This document shows positions 11,371 through 22,431 of a stretch of 64,000 nucleotides of DNA, piece by piece (the first letter of the stretch is position 1; each line of letters starts with the position of its first letter). The notes under the pieces are model-generated. The model saw only the letters and a list, made by a program, of their open reading frames with translations, was not told the origin of the DNA and did not search any database. The position numbers were made by a program, and so were the translations under genes. The stretch is from Brienomyrus brachyistius (lineage: Eukaryota > Chordata > Actinopteri > Osteoglossiformes > Mormyridae). Location of the stretch: assembly GCF_023856365.1 (NCBI RefSeq), contig NC_064550.1, forward strand, positions 18,043,629-18,107,628, in the 5' to 3' direction.

Positions 11371-12317
11371 TGACTGACTGTTATAGGGAGTGTGCATGAC
11401 AATAAGAGACTCTCAACTGACTGACTGTTATAAAGAGTGTGAATGACAATAAGAGACTCTCGACTGACTGTGTTATAAGGAGTGTGAATGACAATAAGAG
11501 ACTCTCGACTGACTGACTGTTATAAGGAGCGTGCATGACAATAAGAAACTCTCGACTGACTGACTGTTATTAGGAGTGTGAATGACAATAAGAGACTCCC
11601 GACAGACTGACTGTTATAAGGAGCGTGCATGACAATAAGAAACTCTCGACTGACTGACTGTTATTAGGAGTGTGAATGACAATAAGACACTCCCGACAGA
11701 CTAACTGTTATAAGGAGTGTGCATGACTATAAGAGACTCTCGAGTGACTGACTGTTATTAGGAGTGTGAATGACAATAAGAGACTCTCGAGTCACTGACT
11801 GTTATAAGGAGTGTGCATGACAATAAGAGACTCTCGACTGACTGACTGTTATAAGGAGTGTGAATGACAATAGAGACTCTCGACAGACTGAGTGTTATAA
11901 GGAGTGTGCATGACTATAAGAGACTCTCGACAGACTGACTGTTATAAGGAGTGTGAATAACAATAGAGACTCTCGACAGACTGACTGTTATAAGGAGTGT
12001 GCATGACAATAGAGACTCTCGACAGACTGACTGTTATAAGAAGTGTGAATGACAATAGAGACTCTCGACAGACTGACTGTTATAAGGAGTGTGCATGACA
12101 ATAGAGACTCTCGACAGACTGACTGTTATAAGGAGTGTGCATGACTATAAGAGACTCTCGACAGACTGACTGTTATAAGGAGTGTGCATGACAATAAGAG
12201 ACTCTCGACTGACTGACTGTTATAGGGAGTGTGCATGACAATAAGAGACTCTCGAGTCACTGACTGTTATAAGGAGTGCGTAAGACAATAAGAGACTCTC
12301 AACCGACTGACTGTTAT
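11371..12317. repeat. 43-44 bp minisatellite, about 21 units
   Basis: Tandem units of the form 'gactgactgttataaggagt' + 'gtgcatgacaataagagact' + 'ctc'. In the middle of the array, units with 'gtgcatg' alternate with units with 'gtgaatg', giving a dimeric higher-order period of about 87 bp. In the 3' third, 'gtgcatg' units predominate. A two-unit block around 11,520-11,605 is nearly repeated at 11,610-11,700, showing recent block duplication. It encodes nothing credible. Confidence 0.95.
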
Positions 12318-13076
12318 TGATGGCAGTGTGGAATGTACCTGCGAGAAAGACATAATCAGATTTAGACGTATTTGTGAATTTCGTGAGCCATTCGGCTACG
12401 TTTCTTTCTGATGTGATGTCACATGGTATTGTCCAGGGACACACGAAGCACACGCTAAATCCAACTGTGACCAGGACCGAGCAGAGGTACTGATCAGTGC
12501 TGTCACTGAGAACGCAAGGGAGAATGACACCATCACCATGTAAACTCATCGCGCTGAGTATGATACACAGTGGATGGTGATAAGGGGTGGATCGGCAACA
12601 CGGAAGGGTACGACTCAAAGCAGGTACGAAGCACGGCGAGGGGAAATCACAGCTGATGATTGTGACTGTCAGTGATAAGGAAGGTCACTGACGGCAAGGG
12701 TACGTCTCGCTGCTGTTGACGGATAGCGAGAGGGATTATCACTGATGAAGGCATCTCAAATGGTGTATGAGTCTGACTTGTGTATTTATTTTGGTTGCTT
12801 TCGTCTGAAGCGACAGAATGTCTATTCGTTTTCCGTTACTGCTTATCGAGTACAGTGTCACAGACAGCCCAGAGCTCAGAAGCAAGGAACATGAGGCAGG
12901 GAAAGCCGATCCATCCCAGGGCATCCGGAAGTACACGCCCGGTATCATTCAGAGGTACCAAGTCTTCAGATTGCAAGAGAAGACTGGAATACTCAAAAGC
13001 ATCCCATAATAATAGGAAAAATAGGTATAAATTCTGCATACACAGGGCCACGGTAGGAACTTAACCCAGAAACCCT
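12318..13076. other. Non-coding flank of the minisatellite
   Basis: No gene is recognised. Scattered 'gactga/gtcact' words between 12,330 and 12,740 suggest decayed minisatellite-like sequence. Longer open frames here have no recognisable domain. Confidence 0.5.
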
Positions 13077-13232
13077 GGGGTGATTCTAGGATTTTTTCTG
13101 GAAGGGGCATCATTCCTACAGGAGGTCCAACCTTATCATTAGCCAATAATATGTTTTGAATCTGTGAGTGAGAAGGGAAGGGAGCCAATCAGCTTTCAGC
13201 TGAGGCCAGTGCTCCTGTGGCCACGCCCCTGA
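13077..13232 (+). mobile_element. Interspersed family A, copy 2
   Basis: Carries the family blocks in the usual order: 'ggtgattctaggatttttt', 'ccttatcattagccaataat', 'gccaatcagctttcagctga' and 'ctcctgtggccacgcccctg'. It is the most complete copy. Possible extra similarity to copy 1 continues to about 13,305. Confidence 0.8.
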
Positions 13233-14029
13233 ATAAACCAATGAATAATCCTGATTGTTTGAGGAAAGAGGGTTACAACAATTCAATTTGAACCAGCTAG
13301 TTAAGGATCCTGTAACAGAACCATAATCCAGTCCATGATACATTACCCGCTGAAAATGACAGCAAGACATGGTCTTGTTAAAATTGACTAAAATTTGAAG
13401 AAGCTTCCAATGACTAATGATGAGAAAGTATGCATGACAGACAATAATTAATCTTAGAGTTATTATGAAGGAGAGTATGATTGAGTTTGACTGACAGTGA
13501 CAGAAAACACGATGGTCAGCAGGACACCTGACTGACGGCGAGTCTGACTGACAGTGGGCTGGTCACTTAGTGAATGCAATGTACAGTAAGAGACGGGAGA
13601 AGAGGCTTTGACTGATGGCCCAGAAACGTGGAAAGTGCTCAAGAGAGTGATGGAGACTGAGGGCGAGCGAGAGAGAGTGTGAATATGACGGACAGCCAGG
13701 CAGGACTGACAGCATGATGGAGGTGAGAAGGCTAGATCGATGGGCGCGGCGGCTGCGTGGATGAACCTTCCTTCGCATCGCGGGCGACTCTCGCTGCTCG
13801 TGTCGTACGGGTCGGACCTCCTCTTTTGGGGAAGCATCAAGAAAACAACAAAAACAAGAGTTTCAGAATTCTAGAACTTCACTGGCCATGTGCAACATGT
13901 GCATCAGAACGCTTGCTTGTTTAGCCACACTAAGTGACAAAGAGACGGTAGAAAACAGCACATTCATCCAGCTTTACCAACTGCCCTGTAGAGGGCCACA
14001 GGTGCCCGGAGCGTAACTCAGAATCAACA
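13233..14029. other. Non-coding, cryptic GACTGA-rich sequence
   Basis: No gene is recognised. 13,470-13,720 is enriched in 'gactgacagtga'-like words and 'gagagagagtgtga', a cryptically simple region that may be a decayed relative of the nearby minisatellite. Confidence 0.45.
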
Positions 14030-14310
14030 GACAAAGGGCAGGGAATATCCCACCACAGGTGGTGCCAACCCATTATGGAGCACAGCTCCTTCACACCTAC
14101 AGACAATTTGGTAATAGAAATTCACCTTAGCGTGTTTTTTGCCAGTAGGGGGGAACCAGAGTACCTGGAGAAAACCCCGTGATGACATGGGGAGAACATG
14201 CAAACTCCACACGCATGAAGCCAGGGTAGAGGATGGAGCCCTGATCTCCTAAGATTTGAAGTGGCAAATGCTAAATACAGCAGCATCGCACCAACCACAT
14301 AAAAATGCAC
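14030..14310 (-). repeat. Common fish interspersed repeat, near full length
   Basis: Contains 'cagtaggggggaaccagagt', 'gatgacatggggagaacatg', 'caaactccacacgcatgaag' and 'tggagccctgatctcc' in the order of the ubiquitous fish repeat, reversed relative to the copy at 10,815. Flanking 'ttcacacctacagacaattt' is also part of the family. Strand is given relative to the tRNA-like head. Confidence 0.65.
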
Positions 14311-14539
14311 AGTATGCAAAACAACATAAGACGTTGGAAAGTTTACCGTGGATTGGAAAATGTGTAACAGTATGTTTTTTCATTGCCATGTCCGCCTTTA
14401 ATGGGTATAAAAAGTAAGATTCTCATTGGTTCATCCTCCCTTGAAGCATGATATTTTTTTCATTGCTCTGTCGTTGCTGAAGAATAGAATTAGGCTCAAA
14501 TGTTACAATCCCTTTCATCTGAGAAAGACATAACAGCAC

Positions 14540-14742
14540 CATACAGTACTGTATAATAATATACTGTATTAGTACTCTAATGTTGGTAATGTCTAACTGT
14601 GTGTAATTTATCAATTACCAGATGTAAGTACTGAAAAATCACATTATATATGGGGTCTGTGGATGGTTCGCTATTATCCGCGGTTTTGGCCATCTGCTGT
14701 AGGTCTTGGAATGTATCACCTGTGGATACGGGGGACCGCTGT
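14540..14742. mobile_element. Tigger-like (Tc1/mariner) DNA element end
   Basis: The segment 'ttatccgcggttttggccat' and the terminus 'ggatacgggggaccgctgta' match the conserved 3' terminal type of Tigger-family elements ('...ggataacgggggaccactgta'). Only this end is recognisable. The left boundary is approximate. No transposase coding remains. Confidence 0.6.
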
Positions 14743-15403
14743 ACAGAAAACTATACAGGGAATGGTGAAAGGTGAGGAGAACTCTGCGGAGGGCATGCGG
14801 TGTGGGGCTGCTCGTCTGTTTTCATCAGCCCACATAGAACAGTCAATCTTTGCAAATTCGAGGAATAGAAGGGTCCTCTTCAGAACTGCATGCAGACACG
14901 CTCTCTCCAAAAAGTAGAAATGCACTTTGGTTGAGTACCGTCAGACCTAGAGACTGAACAAGCAGCCTCGCATACTGAGGTCCTCAGAAAGGGAGCATTG
15001 TGTGTCACTGCGGGTTAGGGCCCGGTCCCCGTGATCGGAAGGTCACGTGTTTGGATCCCGGTGCTGGGATGGGATACGTGAATAGTGCCTGTAGAAATGG
15101 CAAATTAAAGCATTATCTCATAAGTCTGCTTTCAGTTCATGGAAGCTTTGGTGAAAACCTCCAACCCACACACCAAAAATCTGGCATTTTAACAGTAAAT
15201 CAGGTACTTTTGGTCTCAGAAAATGTTCTCCTCATTATAGGTCCATTCTTATTCACAGACTTTTATAATAAATATTTCCCGACATTTGCATGCTTTTTCC
15301 AAGCTTGCTTTATTCAGCAATGAGCACTCATAGTGTATTTTTATACTTTTATGATATAAAAATAGAGCATATCTTGGCCTAATTTAATCTTTAAATAACT
15401 GTT
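14743..15403. other. Non-coding stretch with a SINE head
   Basis: No gene is seen. Aside from the tRNA-like segment at 15,004-15,070 the sequence is unique and AT-rich in its second half. Confidence 0.5.
15004..15070 (+). repeat. tRNA-like SINE head fragment
   Basis: 'gggttagggcccggtccccg' followed by 'gatcggaaggtcacgtgttt' and a B-box-like 'gtttggatcccggtgctg' is the usual order of a fish tRNA-derived SINE head. No SINE body or L2 tail follows, so this is a fragment. It cannot fold into a functional tRNA. Confidence 0.5.
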
Positions 15404-15515
15404 AGTCATCCTTTCCCCGGGTGCACCCCGGCCTTATGCCCTGTGCCGCCTGGGATGGGCTCCGGGCCCGCAACTCGGACTAGAATAAGCGGTTGAAAGA
15501 TAGACGGATTTATGT
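15404..15515 (+). repeat. Tail of common fish interspersed repeat
   Basis: 'ccggccttatgccctgtgcc', 'gggatgggctccgggcccgc' and 'ctagaataagcggttgaaag' match the 'gtgccc...gggataggctccgg...gaccctg..aggataagcggtt' tail of the family seen at 10,815 and 46,325. Confidence 0.65.
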
Positions 15516-16278
15516 ACGGATGGATTACTTCTTGGGTCTGTCATTTGAATTTGAAATTTTCGTTTGCAGAGCCCAGCATCACCCCGAGGCCATGGGGATG
15601 CTGACAGAGAAGCTTCCGTTAAAGAAAATCATCCATGAGTGTCACAATAGCCCTTCCGGCTTGGGCAGCTTGACCCTTTCACTTAGTGGCACAACCACCA
15701 GCACCTTCTCATTGAGGGTCGGCAGAGACGGCCGCTGACGTTCTCCTGACCCCCCTTCCCTGAATCCTTTGCCTTGACTCATCATCAGTACCTTGGGCCG
15801 AGCTGGGGAAGGGGATACCAGCATCTTGTGTGGCCATTATAGCCGTTCCCAGAGGAGAATAGTGCCTGGGTCACCATGGGGACAGTACATAAGATGGGGG
15901 GAGGGGTGGTGGTTGCAGGGTGAGGGCGACGCTGTGGGAAGATGGTTGTCGTCAGGTTCTGTTTGTCCACCGCACTGGGGAAAACGGCATCTCTGCTTTT
16001 CAGGGTGACCGGTACACCTGCCCTGCAGTCCGGCCGCTCGGCGTGTCATACATCATCGCTGACAAAACGTGGCCCCTGTGGGATCTGTGTCAAAGTCTCC
16101 CAGGAGGTTTGGGGGGAGGATGTGGGGGGGGGGGGGATTCTCAATGCAGGTTTTTCACTTGCTTCAAGTAGACTGCAAGGACTGAAAAGTCACCTACTTT
16201 AATTAGCACACAAAAAAATCTCTATCGAATTACCTAGGGAAGAAACGGTAATGACCTTGACAGGTGCTAAAGTTATTG

Positions 16279-16291
16279 AGGTCAAAGGTCA
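16279..16291 (+). promoter_or_regulatory. Perfect DR1 nuclear-receptor motif
   Basis: 'aggtcaaaggtca' is two consensus AGGTCA half-sites separated by one base, the DR1 arrangement bound by HNF4, RXR heterodimers with PPAR, and COUP-TF. There is no promoter or gene context, so occupancy is unknown. It overlaps a 19-bp word shared with the start of the 34.5-kb satellite, so it may instead be repeat-derived. Confidence 0.4.
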
Positions 16292-16905
16292 GTGGGCGTG
16301 TCCAGCCTACAGATGAGTTAAGTCTATTCACAAAAATTTGTCAGTCTGAAAGACAGCATAAATCTTAAGGTTGCAAAGGCCATCTGGTTTTGGGAAACAC
16401 CAGGGTAATGTAGCATGATGTTTGTATTTTGATGTTACTATTTTCATGAGAATTGTGTGTGTGTGTGTTTTTTTCTTAGGATATAGGGCATTTCCTGAAC
16501 TTTGTGGAAAATTCAGCTGGGCGTATATCGGTGGTGCTGTCGCCCGGGAGTTTTTCCGCAGCGCTGCTACCGTCAGTGACACTGGAGCCTGATTCCAGGA
16601 CTGCAGGATTAGAAGTCAGATCCAGATTGACCGTAACGGGATTGCAAACATGCTTCAGGCTGTGTGTGCATGTGTGCATATGTGTGTCTGTTTGTGTGTT
16701 TGTGTCTGTCTGTTTGTGTGTTTTCTTTTCTCGAGTGATCACTTGAAATCATTACTCTAGTACCATGAATAAATAAACAGCCAAATGACTTAGTACGCAT
16801 CGGGGTCAGGGAGTGCTGCACCACACTCATGCTCAAGTACGGGAAGCTGTGACTGAGTCATCTGACACACGACCTTGTGGAGGGAGCAGCACGTGTCTCG
16901 GAGAT

Positions 16906-16928
16906 GGGGGGGGGGGGGGGGGGGGGGG
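16906..16928 (+). repeat. Poly-G tract, 23 nt
   Basis: An uninterrupted run of 23 G, the longest of about ten G or C tracts of 13 nt or more in the window. Such a run can form a G-quadruplex and is prone to length error in sequencing. Confidence 0.9.
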
Positions 16929-17650
16929 AGCGGAGGAACACTTGTGAACATGCCTGTGATTTGGCATCCACACCACTTTGGTTGGGGTGCATGGGTGGGT
17001 CCTAGCAAGTGTAAGATGGGCAGTTGCCAAAGAGGCAACTCAACAGACCACTGGCAACCCCCCAGGCTAGCTTCAATGCTGCCCCCCCCCCACTCCCTGA
17101 GACAATGTGAAATTAAGTGAGAGGGATGAGGGTGGGGGTGGTGCCACATGAGCTCCGACCGGTCGGGGGAGGTTTGGTAAATGGACAAAACCTGTACCTC
17201 CAGAAATTCACAGACCTGACATTGGCTGGGCGATGTGGAGATCCTGGCGCTGTAGATGCACCTTTATTTGTTACCCGGGCAGAGCGGTAGTCTTCAGAGG
17301 AACATCAGTTTGATGAAGGCCAGGACCAATGACAAAAAAGTCCAGAAGGATGCCCACAGCTGTCAGCGAAACGCCGCAGTTAGTCTTGCCACACAGACAG
17401 GCACAGTGCACAGTACAGTAGCCGGACCACATACACATGCCAACAGTAATAATGTTTACTGCCTCGAAGACAAACAGACACCCTCCCACAAACCTACATA
17501 ACAGTGCTTTCTCACAAACATGACGAGTTGTGAAAATTCTCCCTCCAACCCAGTCAATGCAAAAACATAAACACATGTTTGTATTCATTTCTTTGCAGAG
17601 ATTGTCCATTCATTTACTTGGGAAAAGCTATAATCCCAACAATGACAATC

Positions 17651-17680
17651 TTAACCCTAACCTTAACCTTAACCCTAACC
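17651..17680. repeat. Short interstitial telomere-like repeat
   Basis: Five consecutive 'ttaaccc' / 'taacctt' variants of the vertebrate telomere hexamer (CCCTAA), followed by more loosely related 'cagccctaatctaaaccaca'. In fish such words often accompany GT-ended interspersed repeats, and a GT/TA microsatellite starts 35 bp downstream. Confidence 0.75.
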
Positions 17681-17714
17681 CAGCCCTAATCTAAACCACA
17701 CAAAGGAAGACTTG

Positions 17715-17732
17715 CATGTGCGTGTGTGTGTT

Positions 17733-17783
<51 letters not shown>
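17715..17783. repeat. (GT)n(TA)n compound microsatellite
   Basis: About 34 bp of GT passing directly into about 35 bp of uninterrupted TA, then imperfect 'cacacatacacatatataca'. Confidence 0.95.
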
Positions 17784-17790
<7 letters not shown>

Positions 17791-17880
17791 TACACATATA
17801 TACACACACGGAGTATATATATAAATTATTTATATTTTTTTATTTTTCATTTTTGGGGGGGGAGGGGGGGGTTCACCTTC

Positions 17881-18140
17881 CAGGAACAAAACTGCGTACA
17901 GTGCTGTGTTCCTGCTTACAGTGCTTTGTTCCTGCTTACAGTGCTTTGTTCCTGCGTACAGTGCTTCGTTCCTGCGTACAGTGCTGTGTTCCTGCTTACA
18001 GTGCTTTGTTCCTGCGTACAGTGCTTTGTTCCTGCGTACAGTGCTTCGTTCCTGCGTACAGTGCTGTGTTCCTGCGTACAGTGCTGTGTTCCTGCTTACA
18101 GTGCTTTGTTCCTGCGTACAGTGCTGTGTTCCTGCTTACA
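17881..18140 (+). repeat. 20-bp tandem array, 12 clean units
   Basis: Twelve consecutive 20-bp units of the form 'gtgctttgttcctgcgtaca' at 17,901-18,140 with no insertion or deletion, preceded by one degenerate unit at 17,881. Units vary at two spots (gctgtg/gctttg/gcttcg and gcgtaca/gcttaca). All three plus-strand frames stay open because the unit lacks stop codons in every phase. The resulting Cys/Ser/Leu-rich peptides are not evidence of a gene. Confidence 0.95.
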
Positions 18141-19547
18141 CTGATTACATACCTCAGACGTAGCGCGGCTGTAACTTGAGAGATGTGTCTCTGAAGTGGA
18201 AGCAATTTCAGCCTCTAGAAAATTCACATGAACAATTATAGCACTAAAGAATTACACCGAAATACTTCAGCCATTCTTTTTAAGTGACTGATCACAGAAG
18301 CAGGACACGCCGGGGACGCCGCCCCCCCTCGGTGGATGTGGGGAGACATAGAAACCAAACAATTTAATTACCTCTTTTTTTTTCGTGACATTTCTGTTTG
18401 AAATCAAAGCTCCATCCGTCTCAGGATCTCTGCAGGGGCGACAGCGATTAGCAATTCAATTACTTATTTGCTCTGCGCACACATACCTATCAAAGGGCAT
18501 CTTACTGTCACACCGTAATTACACCGCTGGATAGATACTGAAACCGTGCCGCCCTAAATGGTACAACAGTTCGGGGATTACTTCCCAAAGTTCTCGTCAA
18601 GGTTAACGTTATTCCTCCCGAAGGTTCTGGAAGACCAGCGATAAAGCAGACAGAAACTGGGCTTCTCTTTATTCTGGGAAAAACGGCGGATAAAATTGCA
18701 GAATTTACCCGAAGAGTTTCACGGGGCCCAGCAGCGAATATGACAGGTGGCTGTCCTACAGGTGCCCACTCACCACCCAGTAAGCTTTCCAATTGGCTGC
18801 CTGCTCCGAATTATCCAATCTAAACGGGGGAGCAGAGTCAATATCTCTATGCGAGAGGGTGAATGAAAGAGGGATCCAGGGAGGAGGATGCCAAATACGA
18901 AGGGAGAGGTGTAGCAGGGGCCCAAATGTTTTCTTCCTGAATGCTGGTAATTGAATAAAAAAAAAATTCAGGCATAACATCAGGTGGCATGGCTGCTTAG
19001 CACAGAAAAAAAACATTGCTTTATTAAGATGTGATGAATTATTTACACAAAGCACAAATAAAATCCATTTCATATTGTGTGGCGTAATTATACTCATTAG
19101 TTTGACTAAATAACGATGTTATGTCAGATATTATTGGATAAATGCACTTCGGAATTGGTATCTTATTCCAGCTTTCTCAGTGCAGTGAATAATGGACATT
19201 AAGGAGAAGAAATTAGACGTCGTAAAATCCAAAATCATTAAATATCGTCTGAGTAGTGATGAATGGTAATGATACAGGCAAGTCGAGACAGTTGTTTGCC
19301 ATAGAGAATAACAATTTGTGTGAATGGAATAATGCATTACATTTCAGTTGGGGGGGGGGGGGGTCCATTCCGTCCTTCTGAGTCACTGATCCTACTCTCC
19401 TTTGCTTAAAGAGATTAAATCCAAGTTGTAAACGGGCTTCAAACAACAGAATGAGGGAAATGTTCAGGGGAAGGAAGTTGTTCCATTGTCTCCACGCCTG
19501 TTTTAGAAAGCATGAAGCTGTTCTTTGTTCCCAATCTTCTGTTCAAT
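18141..19547. other. Unique non-coding sequence, possible regulatory block
   Basis: No gene or mobile element is recognised. 18,230-18,860 is evenly mixed, simple-repeat-poor sequence of the kind often conserved between fishes. A G14 tract lies at 19,350-19,363. Confidence 0.4.
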
Positions 19548-19632
19548 TTCATTTTCATATAGCGCCTTTCACAACCCACAGGCTCCCAAAGACGCCGGAG
19601 TACCACAAGCGGCCATCCTGCGCTGCGACATC
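19548..19632 (+). repeat. Interspersed family C ('atagcgcctttca'), copy 1
   Basis: 'ttcatatagcgcctttcaca', 'caggctcccaaagacgccgg' and 'agcggccatcctgcgctgcg' parallel the longer copy at 47,035 ('tatatagcacctttcaggac', 'cctaaagcgctttgctg', 'aggagccattctgcaccggt'). This is a widespread fish repeat of uncertain class. No coding. Confidence 0.6.
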
Positions 19633-21599
19633 ATTTAATTCAAAATGGTGCATGAAACAAGGAACAGGAAGAGAGAGAAATCGCAAAGTGTCTGGAAGGG
19701 AGGAACCGGAATCTCCTGAGGAGGGAGAAAAAAGACCTGTGGGGGTCCAAGGTCACTGGCTGCCCACCCCCCCTATCTCCCCCGTCCCATGCATATAATA
19801 CAGAGAAAATTAGCCTGGCAAGGTATGAACTATATACATACGTGATCACATACTGTATATATATGGTATCAGGAGAGTCAGAGGAATATCTCAGATAGTA
19901 CCTTTAATGACTCTGGCCTTTGACCGGTATGCTATGCTCTCTTATCTGATAAATGATTGCAGAGAGAGAGAGAGAGGAAGACTCACATCGGCGAGCTGAA
20001 CCGTTTCTCCGTTTAAAAAATTCTTCTTTTCTCACAGTTATGCACAAAAGGTCAAATCGCTGATGATGCACCTTCCGCACTCCGCGGACGTTTTGCTGAG
20101 GCGGGAATATCGGCGCTCGTTAAACATCATGTCGCATTCGAAGAAATGATCAAATTAAGTCCCGGGTGGACAATTAAAATGATGAAAGTGAATCGATTAG
20201 GGTAAAATAAACAACATTCTATATGGACATTCGTGGCTAAATATCTTTTCTGGTAACTCTGCCCCGTGGGAATTAATATAATTGGACACTACAGAAAGAA
20301 AATAACAGGAAATTGTGACACTGTTTATAAATGATCTTAAGTTTGTCCAGTAAAGTAAACAAATGACACAGATTTTACCTCGGGGATTCAGGGTGTCCCT
20401 AACAGCCTTTTTGATCCATTTATTCTATATTTATACCTTTATAATGAGACTGGCATCCCATCTTTCCTCTGCTTTGTGTCTCCTGCTTCCCTGGCTTTTG
20501 TAGGTTCACCACAATTCTGTATCAGATAAGTGGTCAGAAGAGAAATGTTGGTATTGAAGTGAAGCGCGCTGTAACTCAGAGCAGTCTTTGACTCGGTGCG
20601 GTTCATTAAATTTAATATTTCTCCCACACGTTTCTGTCCTTGCTGGAAGAGACGTCTTTTGTGTTTAGCGTTGTGTAATTCCGTTTGTTGGTGTGGGTCT
20701 TTTGATTTGTTCTTTATTCTGCCAGGTCAGCCTGCCGTGTGCACATCTGATTAAAGGTCCTGCATGTGATATCACCTGATTCCTCTCTGCCAGGCCAAAG
20801 CAGTACTTCAGCACCTCAATATACCTGATGTACCATCTCCTTCCAGGCTACTTAAAATGAAAAATAAAAAAATTCCATTGGAAAATTTCTGACATTTTCT
20901 GACATTTTCTGAAATGGTTCTGAAAGCCTTTCTTTTACTATTTGAGTTTTGTCTTTTACGTTCAATTATGCTCATTATTCAAGATTGCACTATGCTCTTA
21001 ATTATTCTAAATACAGAGAAATGTGCTCTTTAAATATAATGCTTTTTTATTTTTTTTTACTGGCCCTGAGTTTTCCTCCTGCTCTGCGCTGACATCTGAC
21101 ATCATCGCCGTGCCAAAGTCATGTGGCGTCGTGTAGAAAAGGCAGTCTGCCTTTCTGACCTGCAATCCTGACTCAGTTCCATTTAAACACGCCGAACACG
21201 CCCCCCCTCCCCAGCACACGCACACAGACACTCCCTGAAAACATAGGAATGCGCATGCAGATGCACACACAAGCTGAGCACACGCGCAAACACGCAAACA
21301 CCAATCCCACAGACTAGCAAAGAGAGCTTGAAATGGCCGGTCGAACCATTACACTGATGTATGACGTCAGCATTTAACGACATTATCGGCGTGCACGTTG
21401 AGTGAGGCTCGAACAGATTGTTCTGGGAAAAAGCATTTGCAACTTGACTCTTACCTTATTCTGTTTCCGAGGAAAAAAAGCAACAAGCCGATCTGCCGCC
21501 GATTAATCACATTGGGCTGTAGATACTCGATACGAGAGTAAAGGGCAGCATAATCTGAGGAGCACGGCGGACAGACAATTAGGAGTCTCTGTCGAGCCG

Positions 21600-21960
21600 T
21601 TCCCTCTGACCTTCCTGTCCCGCAGGCCGATCCCGCCACTGGCGCGGCTTGGCGGTGAGGCGGTTGGCGCGGCCTTTTCCCTCCGGTGACGCCTTCGTCG
21701 TGGAGCTCTGTGCCAGGACCCTCCAGGTACAGAGGAGTCAGCGGCAGCTGTCACACGCGCTTCCTCGACCGTCCACCGGGGGCCAGCTGGAGATTCGCGA
21801 CGCGGAGGCATGTGAGGTAGAGGTGTCACGGAGGGTAACTCCAGGCCCCGCCTCCAGCTTTGCATCCCCCACTACCCCGGCTCGACCCATCTGGTCCGGA
21901 TTTGGGGACCCGTGCTGTCTGCACGACGCTGCCGCCCTGGTGGCACTGGCTCTCTGACGG
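21600..21960. other. CpG-rich patch
   Basis: About 360 bp clearly richer in G+C and CpG than its surroundings ('ggcgcggcttggcggtgagg', 'gcgacgcggaggcatgtgag'). Open frames exist on both strands but neither product is recognisable and no convincing splice sites bound them. Could be a small CpG island, an unrecognised exon or a regulatory element. It ends next to a perfect DR1 motif. Confidence 0.4.
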
Positions 21961-21970
21961 TCACTGCCTT

Positions 21971-21983
21971 TGACCTTTGACCT
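21971..21983 (-). promoter_or_regulatory. Perfect DR1 nuclear-receptor motif
   Basis: 'tgacctttgacct' is the reverse complement of AGGTCA-A-AGGTCA, a perfect DR1. The surrounding 'cctttgacctttgacctttt' contains a partial third half-site. Adjacent to the CpG-rich patch at 21,600-21,960, which makes a regulatory role more plausible than for an isolated motif. Confidence 0.45.
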
Positions 21984-22431
21984 TTTACTAAACGCATTTG
22001 CACCCTTTTCCCGTTCCATTACGACATGAATGCCTCCAGTTACCGCCGTTTGAATAAACGGTTAAGCAGCATCCTTTGGGCATAGACTGTTGTGAATAGA
22101 ATAATGGATTATGTTTCAGGAAAACCTAATTAACCACTTAAACTAATAGAAACTGCAGCAGTGTGTTTTGTTTTTCACTGTCTTTTACTGTAATCTTTGT
22201 ACAGGGAGCAATGAACAGATGTGCAGTTACAGCGTTGACCTACAGAGGGCTGTGCTGATTCCCGGAAATCGGTTTGCCAAGTTTATTCAGATAGTATATT
22301 TATACTTATAACCTAAAATTATCCTTTTTTATAATTTATATATTTGCCGGATCCACACTCAAAATGGTGTAACTAAAAGCATTTCAAATTTACATAAATG
22401 ACAAGTATTGAAATAAAACAGCATAAAGAGT

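Larger units (their letters stand above)
15516..17650. other. Mixed unique sequence with short exon-like pieces
   Basis: No gene is supported. Acceptor-like sites precede short open stretches at 15,571 ('cgtttgcag') and 16,006 ('gcttttcag'), but neither has a paired donor or a recognised product. Holds a perfect DR1 motif (16,279), poly-G tracts at 16,124-16,136 and 16,906-16,928, and a short GT run near 16,456. Confidence 0.45.
19633..22431. other. Unique repeat-poor sequence
   Basis: No gene is supported. 20,000-20,300 is simple-repeat-poor with words such as 'gatcaaattaagtcccggg' and 'aattaaaatgatgaaagtga' and is a candidate conserved non-coding element. Minor items are (GA)8 at 19,961-19,976 and a three-unit 10-bp repeat at 20,886-20,915. 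A GC- and CpG-rich patch lies at 21,600-21,960. Confidence 0.45.

Noticed and set aside
17271..17609. Hydrophobic 112-codon minus-strand frame followed by 'aataaag'
   Set aside because: Cys/Val-rich translation next to CA-rich text. No signal for a real membrane protein and no splice or promoter context.
17712..18179. Cys/Ser-rich 155-codon frame that could pass for a secreted repeat protein
   Set aside because: It is the GT/TA microsatellite plus the 20-bp array at 17.9 kb, open in several frames at once.
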